Part shown: positions 35,141 to 45,143 of the stretch, in pieces
Numbering within the stretch: position 1 is the stretch's first letter
Layout: the number at the start of each line of letters is the position of its first letter
The notes under the pieces: generated by a model
Databases searched by the model: none
What the model was told of the DNA's origin: nothing
What the model saw: the letters and a program-made list of their open reading frames with translations, nothing else
NCBI GenBank assembly: GCA_041484525.1
Contig: JBGPHT010000040.1
Coordinates: 1-51,127 of the forward strand
From: JBGPHT01 sp041484525
GTDB taxonomy: Bacteria; Acidobacteriota; Terriglobia; Bryobacterales; Bryobacteraceae
Length of the DNA stretch: 51,127 nucleotides
Direction: 5' to 3'
Made by a program: the position numbers and the translations under genes

Positions 35141-37987
35141 ATGGGACAGTCCGTGCCTCGATCATTGGCAGTAGTATCTCGATCGACGCTCAAGACAATT
35201 GTTTATCGCTACGGTCCGGTCGTAGCGAGCGTGGCCGCCGCGGTTGGAGTCAGCATCGTACTGCGCGGGTACTTGTACCCTCGGCCGCTGATCCTCCTGG
35301 CACTCGTGTTGGGCAACTGGGGGCGCGGCCTGGGCCCGGGTCTGGTAGGCGCCGGATTGGCTACCGTGACGGTGGGCCGCGTGTTTCCCGAGTTGCTGCC
35401 GACATACGGGATGGTTTCCGATGCCGCGACGTTTCTTCTCGCTGCCGTCACATTCAGTGCGTTTAGCGGCGCCAAGCTGCGTGCCGAAGCGCAGCGCAGG
35501 GTGGTCGAGCAGCAACTGCGCGCCAGCCAGCACCGCCTCATCGATGCCCAGCGCCTGGCTCAGGTTGGGAGTTGGGAACGGTATTTCGAATCCACAGCGA
35601 TCTACTGGTCGGACGAGATGTTTCGGATCTTCGGATTGCCCATCGGCGCGCCGCCAGACTTTCTCACGTTCCTGAACTATGTCCATCCCGACGACCGGGA
35701 AAAGATTTTCGCCGCCGACGAACAAGCTCGCTCCCATAGCGGACCGGCGATCATTGAATATCGCCTCGTCCGGCCAGATGGCGACGTGCGGTTCGTCCGG
35801 ACCGTTGTCGAAGTTATCAAGGAAGGCGATAGCCCGCCCCTTCGTATCGCGGGAGCGACGCAGGACATCACGGAGCAGGTCGAGGCAAAGGCTGCGCTTC
35901 GCGAAAGCGAGGAACGATTCCGTGCGATCGTCTTTCAGGCTGCGGTCGGCATTGCCCAGGTGGGTCTCGATGGGGAATGGCTGCTGGTGAACAACCGCCT
36001 GTGCGAGATTCTCGGCTACACGCCAGCAGAGCTGCGGACCAAGAAGTTCCTGGAGGTGACGCACCCCGACGACCGCGAGCTGTCGCTCACCGCGATGCGC
36101 CGCCTGCTCGGTGGCGAGCTGTCGTCCTTATCGAGAGAGCTGCGCTATGTCCGTAAGGACGGCACCATTGGTTGGGCGAGCTTGTGCGTGTCGCTGGTGC
36201 GGGATCAGGACCACTACTTTATCGCCGTCGTTGAGGACATCACCGGCAGGGTGCAGGCGGAGCGTGCGCTACGCGAGAGCGAGCAGCGCCTGACGCTGGT
36301 CCAGAGCGCAGCACGACTCGGCGTCTGGGACTGCGATCTGCGCACGAACAGGACTGCGACGTCCGGGGAGTATGCGCGGCTGCACGGCGTGTCGCCGGAT
36401 CATCCGCTTCTCACGCACGAGGAGTGGCTTGGAACGATCCATCCGGCCGATCGCGAGCGCATCCAAGCAGGCTTCCGGGAGAGTGTCGAATGCACGCACG
36501 TCTGGGACCACGAATTCCGGGTGCGATGGCCGGACGGGAGCGTCCACTGGCTGCTCGCGAAGGGGACAGTGTACCTTGACGACGCCGGCCAGCCGGTCGG
36601 CATGGCGGGCGTTAGTCTCGATATCACCGGGCGTAAGGAAGCCGAGGCTGCGCTGCGCGAGAGCGAAGAGCGGTTCCGCCGGGTGTTTGAAGAGGGTCCT
36701 CTGGGCTTTGCACTGGTGGGAAGGGACTATCACCTGTTAAAGGTCAACAGCGCGTTCTGTCGCATGGTCGGATACACGGAATCGGAACTCACCCAAATGT
36801 CCTTTGAGGACATCACGCATCCGGAGGACCTGGCAGCGAATCGGGAGCTTGCCGGACGGCTGTTCCGGCATGAGATTCCCAGCTACCGGCTGCAAAAGCG
36901 GTACGTGAAGAAGGACGGCGGCATCATTTGGATCAAACTGACCGCGTCCGTCGTCCGCGATGCGGAGGGCCTGCCCATGCACGGGCTGGCCATGATCGAG
37001 GACATCACGGAGAGCAAACGCATCCAGGAGGAGGCGATTGCCCGGCAGAAGCTGGAGAGCCTGGGCGTGCTGGCCGGTGGCATCGCCCATGACTTCAACA
37101 ACCTGCTGGGCAGTATTCTCGCGGAAGCGGAACTCGGCGCCGCGGAATTGGCTGCGGGGGCGTCTCCGAGTGAGGAGCTCCAGCGAATCATGACGACTGC
37201 CATTCGCGGCGCCGAGATCGTTCGCGAGCTCATGATTTACTCGGGACAAGACAAGTCAAGGCTGGTCGCGCCGGTAGACGTCTCGCTGCTGGTGGAAGAA
37301 ATGCTGGAGCTGTTGAAGATCTCGATTTCGAAGCACGTGGTCTTGAAGACCGATCTCTCCCGGGATCTCCCCGCGTGCCTGGGCAATGCGCCACAACTGC
37401 GACAGGTTGTAATGAACCTGATTATCAACGCATCCGAAGCCATCGGAGAGCAGGACGCCACGATCGGCATCACCACGTCGCGCGTCACCGGCCAGGATCT
37501 CGCCGCAACAGGTGGGACGGAAGGCAACTATGTGCGGCTGGAGGTTTCGGATACCGGCCGCGGCATGACCGCGGATGTGCAAGCCAAGATCTTCGATCCG
37601 TTCTTCACGACGAAGTTCGCGGGCCGCGGACTGGGGCTGGCCGTTGTCCAAGGGATCGTCCGGGAACACGATGGCGCCATCAACCTGGTGAGCACCCCGG
37701 CCACGGGCGTTTCAGATTCTTCTACCCGCTGCCGACGAGCCGGCGCAACGAAATGGGAGCGCCTATGTCTCCAATGGTGGCGAACGGGCGCCAGGCACGG
37801 TGGGTACCGTGTTGTTAGTGGAAGACGAGGACGCGCTCCGCGTGCCCATCGCACGGATGCTCCGCAAGAAAGGGTTTTTCGTAGTCGAGGCCGGCGACGG
37901 GTGTACGGCGATCGAGCTTTTTCGCCGTCACGACGACATTGCTTTGATACTGCTCGACATGACTATCCCCGGGACGTCCAGCCGTGA
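35141..37987 (+). CDS. DUF4118-PAS multi-sensor hybrid histidine kinase, frameshifted before the receiver
   Basis: The frame is 948 codons. A DUF4118-like membrane region (about 20-110) is followed by four PAS/PAC units (about 131-255, 257-380, 385-505, 510-630), HisKA with the phospho-acceptor His650 in GIAHDFNN, and a HATPase with N box NLIINASEAI and DTGRGMTADV, IFDPFFTTK and GRGLGLAVV. After STPATG (about 37705) the frame becomes Arg-rich nonsense to 37987, while the expected TFQILLP-like end and a receiver domain continue in the next frame to 38162. A 1-2 base indel has therefore separated the receiver. Sensed signal unknown. Confidence 0.85.
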   Translation: MGQSVPRSLAVVSRSTLKTIVYRYGPVVASVAAAVGVSIVLRGYLYPRPLILLALVLGNWGRGLGPGLVGAGLATVTVGRVFPELLPTYGMVSDAATFLLAAVTFSAFSGAKLRAEAQRRVVEQQLRASQHRLIDAQRLAQVGSWERYFESTAIYWSDEMFRIFGLPIGAPPDFLTFLNYVHPDDREKIFAADEQARSHSGPAIIEYRLVRPDGDVRFVRTVVEVIKEGDSPPLRIAGATQDITEQVEAKAALRESEERFRAIVFQAAVGIAQVGLDGEWLLVNNRLCEILGYTPAELRTKKFLEVTHPDDRELSLTAMRRLLGGELSSLSRELRYVRKDGTIGWASLCVSLVRDQDHYFIAVVEDITGRVQAERALRESEQRLTLVQSAARLGVWDCDLRTNRTATSGEYARLHGVSPDHPLLTHEEWLGTIHPADRERIQAGFRESVECTHVWDHEFRVRWPDGSVHWLLAKGTVYLDDAGQPVGMAGVSLDITGRKEAEAALRESEERFRRVFEEGPLGFALVGRDYHLLKVNSAFCRMVGYTESELTQMSFEDITHPEDLAANRELAGRLFRHEIPSYRLQKRYVKKDGGIIWIKLTASVVRDAEGLPMHGLAMIEDITESKRIQEEAIARQKLESLGVLAGGIAHDFNNLLGSILAEAELGAAELAAGASPSEELQRIMTTAIRGAEIVRELMIYSGQDKSRLVAPVDVSLLVEEMLELLKISISKHVVLKTDLSRDLPACLGNAPQLRQVVMNLIINASEAIGEQDATIGITTSRVTGQDLAATGGTEGNYVRLEVSDTGRGMTADVQAKIFDPFFTTKFAGRGLGLAVVQGIVREHDGAINLVSTPATGVSDSSTRCRRAGATKWERLCLQWWRTGARHGGYRVVSGRRGRAPRAHRTDAPQERVFRSRGRRRVYGDRAFSPSRRHCFDTARHDYPRDVQP

Positions 37988-38162
37988 CGTCATTGCGGAG
38001 GCCCAGAGCATGCGGCCGGACGTCAAGATCATTCTCACCAGCGCCTATAGCCGGGAAATGGCGACGCAAGCGGTTGACTCTCCGCTCGTCAAGGAATTTA
38101 TCCGCAAGCCGTTTCCCCTCGACGATATGGTGGCGTTGTTGCGCGATACGTTGGCTTCCTAG
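37800..38162 (+). CDS. Receiver domain, detached C-terminal part of the hybrid kinase
   Basis: A 120-codon frame starting GTG 37800. The receiver has the acidic pair in VLLVEDED, the phospho-acceptor Asp53 in LILLDMTIPG, Thr/Ser in ILTSAY and the Lys in FIRKPFPLDD. In-frame sequence upstream to about 37710 (FQILLPAADEPAQRNG) joins it to the kinase HATPase end, so it was once one protein of about 1000 residues. Its stop shares the palindrome CTAG with the stop of the convergent ligase gene. Confidence 0.75.
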   Translation: MGTVLLVEDEDALRVPIARMLRKKGFFVVEAGDGCTAIELFRRHDDIALILLDMTIPGTSSRDVIAEAQSMRPDVKIILTSAYSREMATQAVDSPLVKEFIRKPFPLDDMVALLRDTLAS

Positions 38163-39754
38163 GCTTCGTGCGTTTCTGTGGACAGTAGCGCACGGATCGT
38201 CTCGATGCTGTCGGCCTCATCGGCCTTCTTGTCGTGACGCCAGCGGGCCATTCGCGGGAAGCGGACAGCAATGCCGGATCGGTGCCGCGGGGAAAGTTGG
38301 ATGCCTTCGAATGCCAGTTCGAAGACCAGTTCCGGTTTGACCGCGTGGACGGGGCCGAACTTCTCGATGGTGTGGCGGCGTACGAAAGCGTCCACCTGGC
38401 GGATCTCCTCGTCGCTCAGACCCGAGTAGGCCTTGGCGAACGGGACGAGCTTACCGTTGTCCCAGATGCCGAAGGTGTAGTCGGTGAACAGGCTGGCGCG
38501 GCGGCCGCTGCCGGGTTGGGCGTAGATCAGGACGGCGTCCACCGAGTAGGGATCGATCTTCCATTTCCACCAATCGCCGCGGCGGCGGCCCACGCGGTAG
38601 GGCGAACCGCGGCGTTTCAGCATGCAGCCCTCAACTTTGCGAGCACGCGATTCCTGGCGCAGGCGAGTGAGGTCGTCCCAGGAGGCAGCCGCAACGAGGG
38701 GTGAGACTACCAGCGCACTCTGCGGTGGAGCGATAGCTTCGAGCTGCGCGCGGCGCCACTCGATCGGGCGCTCACGGATGTCGACGCCTTCGAGCTCGAT
38801 CAGGTCGTACGCGATCAGCACCACTGGCACTTCGGAAAGTATCTTCGGGCCGAGAACCTTGCGGCCGATGCGGCGCTGCATCTGGGCGAACGGCAGCGGC
38901 GCGCCATCCTTCCAAGGGAGGACTTCGCCATCGATCACAGTGCCTTCGGGGAGCAGCGCGCCGAGGGCTTCGATTTCAGGGAAACGGTCCGTGATCAACT
39001 CTTCGCCGCGCGACCAGAGGAAGGTGCGCCACTGCCGGCGGATGAGCTGGGCGCGGATGCCGTCCCACTTCCACTCGATCTGCCAGTCGTGGATATCACC
39101 GAGATCTTGGACCGCGCCTTCGAGCGGGTAGGCGAGAAAGAACGGGTAGGGTTGGCTGACGTCGGCATCGGCGGTGTCGGGGGCCACGAGCTGTTTCCAG
39201 AATTCGGCAGTGGGCTGCCACTCGCCCATGAGGCGATGGGCGATGACTTCGGTGGAGATCCCGCTGGTCTCGGCGATGGCTCGCACCACCAGGCTCTGCG
39301 AGACGCCGACGCGAAACTCGCCGGTGAGTAGCTTGTTCCAGGCGAAGCGCTGGCGCTCGTCCATTTCGCGCCAAGCGGAGACGAGCCAGGCGCGGCGGGT
39401 TTCGTCGGACGCGTTACGCATGGGTAACAGGCGCTCCTCCACCCAGTAGTGCAGCGGAAGATCGGTGGACAGGGCGGCCGGTGGCAGCAGCAGCGCGATA
39501 GTCTCGGCGAAATCGCCGACGGCCTGATAGCACTCGCTGAAGAGCCAGTCGGGAACTCCCGCCTCCTCGATGGCCCACTGCGAAAGCTTGCGCGATTCGA
39601 GCAGACGCTTGGGGCGGCGGCCGATCAGAAAATTCACAGCCCAGGCGGCGTCTTCGGGTGCGGCGGCGGAAAGATAACGGGCCAGCGCGGCCACCTTTTC
39701 GTTGGTCTTGGTGGTCTCGTCGAGGGTGGTGTAGAGCTCGGCGAAGGCCTTCAT
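38159..39754 (-). CDS. ATP-dependent DNA ligase
   Basis: A 531-residue ligase with an N-terminal DNA-binding domain (about 1-200), adenylation domain and C-terminal OB fold. The adenylated lysine is Lys229 in EWKWDGIR. Other nucleotidyltransferase motifs are SRGEELITDRFPEI, VIDGEVLPW, EGCMLKRRGSPYRVGRR and the motif V pair DWWKWKI. The OB-fold section ends FPRMARWRHDKKADEADS. It follows the exonuclease gene with a 4-base ATGA overlap. This is the 'ligase-associated' type of DNA repair ligase, not the essential NAD ligase. The usual Lhr-like helicase and phosphoesterase partners are absent here. Confidence 0.92.
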   Translation of the reverse strand: MKAFAELYTTLDETTKTNEKVAALARYLSAAAPEDAAWAVNFLIGRRPKRLLESRKLSQWAIEEAGVPDWLFSECYQAVGDFAETIALLLPPAALSTDLPLHYWVEERLLPMRNASDETRRAWLVSAWREMDERQRFAWNKLLTGEFRVGVSQSLVVRAIAETSGISTEVIAHRLMGEWQPTAEFWKQLVAPDTADADVSQPYPFFLAYPLEGAVQDLGDIHDWQIEWKWDGIRAQLIRRQWRTFLWSRGEELITDRFPEIEALGALLPEGTVIDGEVLPWKDGAPLPFAQMQRRIGRKVLGPKILSEVPVVLIAYDLIELEGVDIRERPIEWRRAQLEAIAPPQSALVVSPLVAAASWDDLTRLRQESRARKVEGCMLKRRGSPYRVGRRRGDWWKWKIDPYSVDAVLIYAQPGSGRRASLFTDYTFGIWDNGKLVPFAKAYSGLSDEEIRQVDAFVRRHTIEKFGPVHAVKPELVFELAFEGIQLSPRHRSGIAVRFPRMARWRHDKKADEADSIETIRALLSTETHEA

Positions 39755-40752
39755 GGAGCGGGCTCCTCGGGTGTTTCGTCGCGCTCGCCTTCGAAGCGCG
39801 CCTCGACGGATAGCGCGCGGCGGCCGTGCTCTTCCAGCCAGCGGACCAGCGGCGCGCGGAACCCGTGCGTCACCCAGACGGTCTCGGCGTGCGATTCATC
39901 GATGGCGCGGAGCAGCGCCGGCCAGTCGGCGTGATCCGACAGGACGAAGCCGCGGTCGAGCGAGCGGCGGCGTCGCGTCCCGCGAATTCGCATCCAGCCG
40001 GAGACCAGCGCGGCGGACACGTGGCCGAAGCGGCGCGACCAGGGCGTGTTGTGCCAACCGGGCGGCGCGACGATCAAAGCGCCCGAGTAATCCGCGGCGT
40101 CCGGCACGGCGAGCGTGGGCGCCAGCGCAATTCCCTGCTCCCGATAGAGGCGGTTGACACGTTCGACGGCGCCGTGCGCGTAGATCGGCCCGATGGATGG
40201 ATCGATCGACGCCAGCAGGCGCTGCGCTTTGCCGAGCGCGTAGGCGAGGATGAGGCTGGCTTTGCCGGCTTCCTGGTTGGCGCGCCACCAGGCGTGGACG
40301 GCGTCGATGGTCTGCGCTTCCGCAGACCATCGGAAAATGGGCAGGCCGAAAGTGGATTCGGTCACGAACGTATGGCAGCGGAGGGGTTCGAAGGGCACGC
40401 AAGTGGGGTCGGGCGCGAGCTTGTAGTCGCCCGAGACGACCCAGACTTCGCCGCGGTGATCGAGCCGGATCTGGGCCGAGCCGAGAATGTGGCCGGCGGG
40501 GTGGAAGGAGACACGAACGTCGCCCAGGGTGACGGACTCCTGGTAGCCGATGGATTGGATGGACGCCTCGGGGAGGCGCGCGCGCAGGAGAGGCGCGGTG
40601 GCGGCCGTGGCGAGATAGGCGCGAGCGCCGGGGCGGGCGTGGTCGGAATGCGCGTGAGTGATGACGGCGTGGTCGACGGGTCCCCAGGGATCGATGTGAA
40701 AGCGGCCGGCTGGGCAGTAGAGGCCGTCGGCTGTGAGTTCGAGCAGCGGCAC
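39751..40752 (-). CDS. Ligase-associated DNA exonuclease (metallo-beta-lactamase/beta-CASP)
   Basis: A 333-residue MBL-fold nuclease of the SNM1/YSH1 type. The zinc motif is THAHSDHARPG (His33, His35, Asp37, His38), followed by SFHPAGHILGSAQIRL, VVSGDYK and the beta-CASP region, with late LSDHADWPALLRAIDES. The family is known as ligase-associated because it is coded with an ATP-dependent ligase, as here (4-base overlap). It probably trims DNA ends before ligation. It begins 7 bases after the M1 peptidase stop. Confidence 0.9.
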   Translation of the reverse strand: MPLLELTADGLYCPAGRFHIDPWGPVDHAVITHAHSDHARPGARAYLATAATAPLLRARLPEASIQSIGYQESVTLGDVRVSFHPAGHILGSAQIRLDHRGEVWVVSGDYKLAPDPTCVPFEPLRCHTFVTESTFGLPIFRWSAEAQTIDAVHAWWRANQEAGKASLILAYALGKAQRLLASIDPSIGPIYAHGAVERVNRLYREQGIALAPTLAVPDAADYSGALIVAPPGWHNTPWSRRFGHVSAALVSGWMRIRGTRRRRSLDRGFVLSDHADWPALLRAIDESHAETVWVTHGFRAPLVRWLEEHGRRALSVEARFEGERDETPEEPAP

Positions 40753-40759
40753 GGAAATA

Positions 40760-42379
40760 TTATGCGGTGACGATGGCGTCGAGAGTGGTTTGCGCGATCG
40801 GGTGATAGCCGGCGCGGGCCTTGGCGTATATGGCGCGGGCGCGTGCTTGCCCCTCGGGAGTCTTCATCAGCTCGGTGTAGAGCGGCTTGATGAATTTGCG
40901 GCGGCCGACCGCGGCGAGGAACTCTTCGAGCTTAGGAAAGACCGGGGCGTAGCCGGTGCGGACGGCCATCAGCAGCCATTGGCCAAGGATTTCGGAGTTG
41001 CACGATTCGGTGAAACGATACTCGCGATCGAGAAGCGGCATATCGGGCTGGTCGAGCGAACGCAGAAAGTGCAGCCACTGCTGGGTGCTCCAGGCGCTTC
41101 GATCGCCGCGGCCGAAGGCGTCGGAATGCGGCTCGGCGGCGCCCGAGGGAATACCCGAGCGGTAGATCCACTCTTCGAGCGGCACCGGGTTGGGCAACTC
41201 GCGATGGATGTAATCGAGGAACTCCTGGGTGGTGATGCTGCGAAACGCGAAGTGGTCGAAGTAGGCGCCGAGGAAGGCGTCGAATCGCTCGCGGCCCACA
41301 CTGCGTTCGATAGTGCGGAGCAGCAGGGCGCCCTTCTCGTAAGGGACGAGCGTGCAGCCGTCGTCGGCGTCGCGGCCGGCGAGATCGAGATGAAGGACGC
41401 GGTCGTGCTCGGGCAGGCCGGCCAGTTCGCGATCCAGTTCGCGGCGGCCGAGCACCGCCTCCATTTCGGCGCGCTCGGTACCGTACACTTTCTCGAGTAC
41501 GCGGCGTTCGAGGTACACGGTGAAGCCCTCGTTCAACCAGAAATCGGCCCAGGTGGCGTTTGTGACCAGGTTGCCCGACCAGGAATGCGCCAGCTCATGC
41601 GCCACCAGCGACACCAGGCTCTTATCGCCAGCGAGAATGGTCGGGGTGGCGAACGTGAGGCACGGGTTTTCCATGCCGCCGAAGGGGAAGCTCGGGGGCA
41701 GCACCAGCAGGTCGTAGCGGCCCCACAGGTAGGGGCCGAACATCTCCTCGACGGCGGCGATCATGGCTTCGGTATCGGCGAACTCGCGCGCCGCGGCATC
41801 GAGCACCGATGGTTCGGCGTAGACGGCGGAGCGCGGTCCGATGGCGCGGGAGTCGAGATCGCCCACGGCCAGCGCGATCAGATAGGAGGGCACGGGATAC
41901 TCGCCGGCGCTCACGATCGCGCGCAGGCCATCGGGCGCCGCGATCCGGGCGGTGAAAGTGACGCGCACGCCGGGCGTGTCCTGCAAGGGAATCCAGCTTC
42001 GTGCGTGGATGGCCTGCGACTGCGTGTACAGGAACGGATGGCGTTTGCCGGCCGTCTGCGGCGGGTCGAGCCATTGCAGGCCGGAGGCGGCGGGCGATGT
42101 CGAATAGTTCACCTGCACCCAGGTGGCGTTGGGCGACAGGTGGATATGCAAGGGCGCGCCGAGAATCGGATCGCGCTCACCCAAATGGAATCCGGCGGCG
42201 TTGTCGACGGAGTGAATCTCGAGGTCGCGCGTGTCGAGGATCAGTTCCGGTTGCGTCGTGGCATCGAAGTGCAGGACGACTGAGCCGTCCAACACTTTTC
42301 GGTCGAAGAGGACCGCGAGGTTGAGGTCGAGATGGCGAACGCGCACCGCGTCGGGTCGCGACCAGGAATGGACATCCAT
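40760..42379 (-). CDS. M1-family zinc aminopeptidase
   Basis: A 539-residue gluzincin resembling LTA4 hydrolase/aminopeptidase N, without a signal peptide, so cytosolic. The substrate-recognition GGMEN (234-238) and the zinc motif HELAHSWSGN (His261, Glu262, His265) with the third ligand Glu284 in WLNEGFTVYLE are intact. An LTA4H-like C-terminal helical domain follows (about 440-539). It is the first gene of a minus-strand unit with the exonuclease and ligase; the functional link is unclear. A -10-like TAACAT lies six bases before the ATG. Confidence 0.92.
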   Translation of the reverse strand: MDVHSWSRPDAVRVRHLDLNLAVLFDRKVLDGSVVLHFDATTQPELILDTRDLEIHSVDNAAGFHLGERDPILGAPLHIHLSPNATWVQVNYSTSPAASGLQWLDPPQTAGKRHPFLYTQSQAIHARSWIPLQDTPGVRVTFTARIAAPDGLRAIVSAGEYPVPSYLIALAVGDLDSRAIGPRSAVYAEPSVLDAAAREFADTEAMIAAVEEMFGPYLWGRYDLLVLPPSFPFGGMENPCLTFATPTILAGDKSLVSLVAHELAHSWSGNLVTNATWADFWLNEGFTVYLERRVLEKVYGTERAEMEAVLGRRELDRELAGLPEHDRVLHLDLAGRDADDGCTLVPYEKGALLLRTIERSVGRERFDAFLGAYFDHFAFRSITTQEFLDYIHRELPNPVPLEEWIYRSGIPSGAAEPHSDAFGRGDRSAWSTQQWLHFLRSLDQPDMPLLDREYRFTESCNSEILGQWLLMAVRTGYAPVFPKLEEFLAAVGRRKFIKPLYTELMKTPEGQARARAIYAKARAGYHPIAQTTLDAIVTA

Positions 42380-42456
42380 GTATTCATGTTAGAATTTCTT
42401 CGTCCCCTCCCACTAGTTTTCAACGAACAAAGGAAGAGTAAGATCCGCATATTTCT

Positions 42457-42837
42457 ATGCAAAAACAGGAGCCGAAGCGAGTCCTGGCTGTAGTGAGCGA
42501 TCTGTTTTTCTCGGTGAAGCTCACGGAAGCCGCCAAGCGGTCGGGCTTGGCGTTGGAGTTCGTCAAAGATGGCAAAGAGGTGCTGGAGAAGGCGCAGGCG
42601 AAGCCGTCCCTGATCATCTTCGACCTGAATTTTGAGTCGGCGCAGCCGCTCGATCTGATCGCCCAGTTGAAGGGGAGTCCGGAAACGCGCAGCATCAGCC
42701 TGATCGGCTATTTGTCTCACGTGCAGGGGGAATTGAAGCAGCAAGCGCAGGAGGCGGGCTGCGACATGGTGATGGCGCGGTCGGCCCTTTCGCAGAACCT
42801 GCCGCTGATCTTCAAGCGCCACTCGGGTATGGGCTAA
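42457..42837 (+). CDS. Degenerate response-regulator receiver protein
   Basis: A 126-residue stand-alone receiver-like domain. The phospho-acceptor position is Asp56 in LIIFDLNFE, but only one acidic residue (Asp15 in AVVSDLF) is in the N-terminal pocket and the C-terminal Lys is missing (MARSALSQNLP). It may act as an unphosphorylated or atypically controlled signalling adaptor. Its TAA stop lies inside the 34-bp inverted repeat, and it converges on trpD. Confidence 0.8.
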   Translation: MQKQEPKRVLAVVSDLFFSVKLTEAAKRSGLALEFVKDGKEVLEKAQAKPSLIIFDLNFESAQPLDLIAQLKGSPETRSISLIGYLSHVQGELKQQAQEAGCDMVMARSALSQNLPLIFKRHSGMG

Positions 42838-42909
42838 TTCGGGGACAGGCTACACAACCTCGAAATTTGGGGTTCAATTTCGAGGTTGTGTAGCCTGTCC
42901 CCGAATTAG
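42834..42909. repeat. Perfect 34-bp inverted repeat with 8-base loop, REP-like
   Basis: The left arm (42834-42867) and right arm (42876-42909) are exact complements around TGGGGTTC. The arm includes GGGGACAGGCTACACAACC. The stop codons of the receiver gene (42835-42837) and trpD (42906-42908) lie within opposite arms. GGGGACAGGC-type palindromes are found in many genomes near REP-associated (RAYT) transposases. Without a T tract it is not a classical terminator, but the stem could protect or terminate both mRNAs. Confidence 0.85.
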
Positions 42910-43919
42910 CGGAACCGGGCGAGGGCCTGAGCTTTGGACTTCGCAGCGCCCGTGTCGATCGAGACAGCGGCGATGGCGGCGCCCTCCAGGAAAGTGCACA
43001 CGCGGCCAGCGGCGACGAGAGCTGCAGCCGCGTTGGCGATCACAATGTCGCGCTGCGGGCCGCGTTCGCCATCTAAGATTGCGTTGGCGATTTCCAGGTG
43101 GCGCTGCTTGTCGCCGCCCTTCAGGTCGGCGGGCGCGGCCACCGGGACCGCGAAATCCGCGGGCTCGAGCGTGCGGCGCTCCACTTCGCCGTCGCGGATT
43201 TCGAACGCCAGCGTGGAACCTGTCGTGGTGATTTCGTCCAGCCCATCGGAGCCGTGCACTACGAAACCGCGACGCAAGCCTAGCGCTGACAGGGCGCCGG
43301 CCATCAACTCCGCGGCACGCTCGGAAGGCGCGCCCGCCAACTGGCAGGTGGCGCGCGCCGGATTCGTCAGCGGACCCAGCAGGTTGAAAACCGTGCGCAT
43401 CTTCAGTTCCACGCGAACCGGGTGCGCGTGCTTCATAGCGGTGTGAACGGCGGGAGCGAAGAGGAAGCCGATGCCGATCTCGCGGATGGCGCGCGCGGTT
43501 TCGGCGGGCGGCATGGCGATCTCGATGCCGAGCGCCTCCAGGAGATCGGCGCTGCCGCACTGGCTGGACGCCGAACGGTTGCCGTGTTTGGCCACACGCA
43601 CGCCGGCGCCGGCGACGACGAAGGCCGCGATGGTCGAAATATTAAATGTCCCGGACAGATCGCCGCCGGTGCCGCAGGTATCGAGCAGCGGCTCGCCGTT
43701 GAGTCCGACGTCGACCGCGACCGCCATCTCGCGCATAGCGCGCGCGAAGCCTACCAGCTCGTCCACCGTTTCGCCCTTCATGCGCAAAGCCATCAGGAAA
43801 GCCGCCAACTGCGCCTGCGTTACATGGCCGTTGAGAATCGCATGCATGGCGGATTGCGCGTCGGAAGGCGTTAAATTCTCACGTTCCGCGACACGTTCCA
43901 GGTAGGGCAAAAAAGACAT
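42906..43919 (-). CDS. trpD: Anthranilate phosphoribosyltransferase
   Basis: A 337-residue enzyme for the second step of tryptophan synthesis: anthranilate plus PRPP gives phosphoribosyl-anthranilate. The PRPP motif is LLDTCGTGGDLSGTFNIST (residues 79-97), with AKHGNRSASSQCGSADLLEALG and RTVFNLLGPLTNPA (anthranilate/metal sites) also present, and VVHGSDGLDEI later. Length is normal. It is a single gene rather than part of a trp operon in this window, divergent from sucC. Confidence 0.95.
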   Translation of the reverse strand: MSFLPYLERVAERENLTPSDAQSAMHAILNGHVTQAQLAAFLMALRMKGETVDELVGFARAMREMAVAVDVGLNGEPLLDTCGTGGDLSGTFNISTIAAFVVAGAGVRVAKHGNRSASSQCGSADLLEALGIEIAMPPAETARAIREIGIGFLFAPAVHTAMKHAHPVRVELKMRTVFNLLGPLTNPARATCQLAGAPSERAAELMAGALSALGLRRGFVVHGSDGLDEITTTGSTLAFEIRDGEVERRTLEPADFAVPVAAPADLKGGDKQRHLEIANAILDGERGPQRDIVIANAAAALVAAGRVCTFLEGAAIAAVSIDTGAAKSKAQALARFR

Positions 43920-43970
43920 GATATATTTGAAATGTTTGGCTTCGCGTCAATCGTAGCACAAGCAGATTCC

Positions 43971-45131
<1,161 letters not shown>

Positions 45132-45143
45132 GAAAAGAGACGA

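Noticed and set aside
42834..42909. Classical rho-independent terminator
   Set aside because: The stem is long and perfect but no T tract follows on either strand; listed as an inverted repeat instead.
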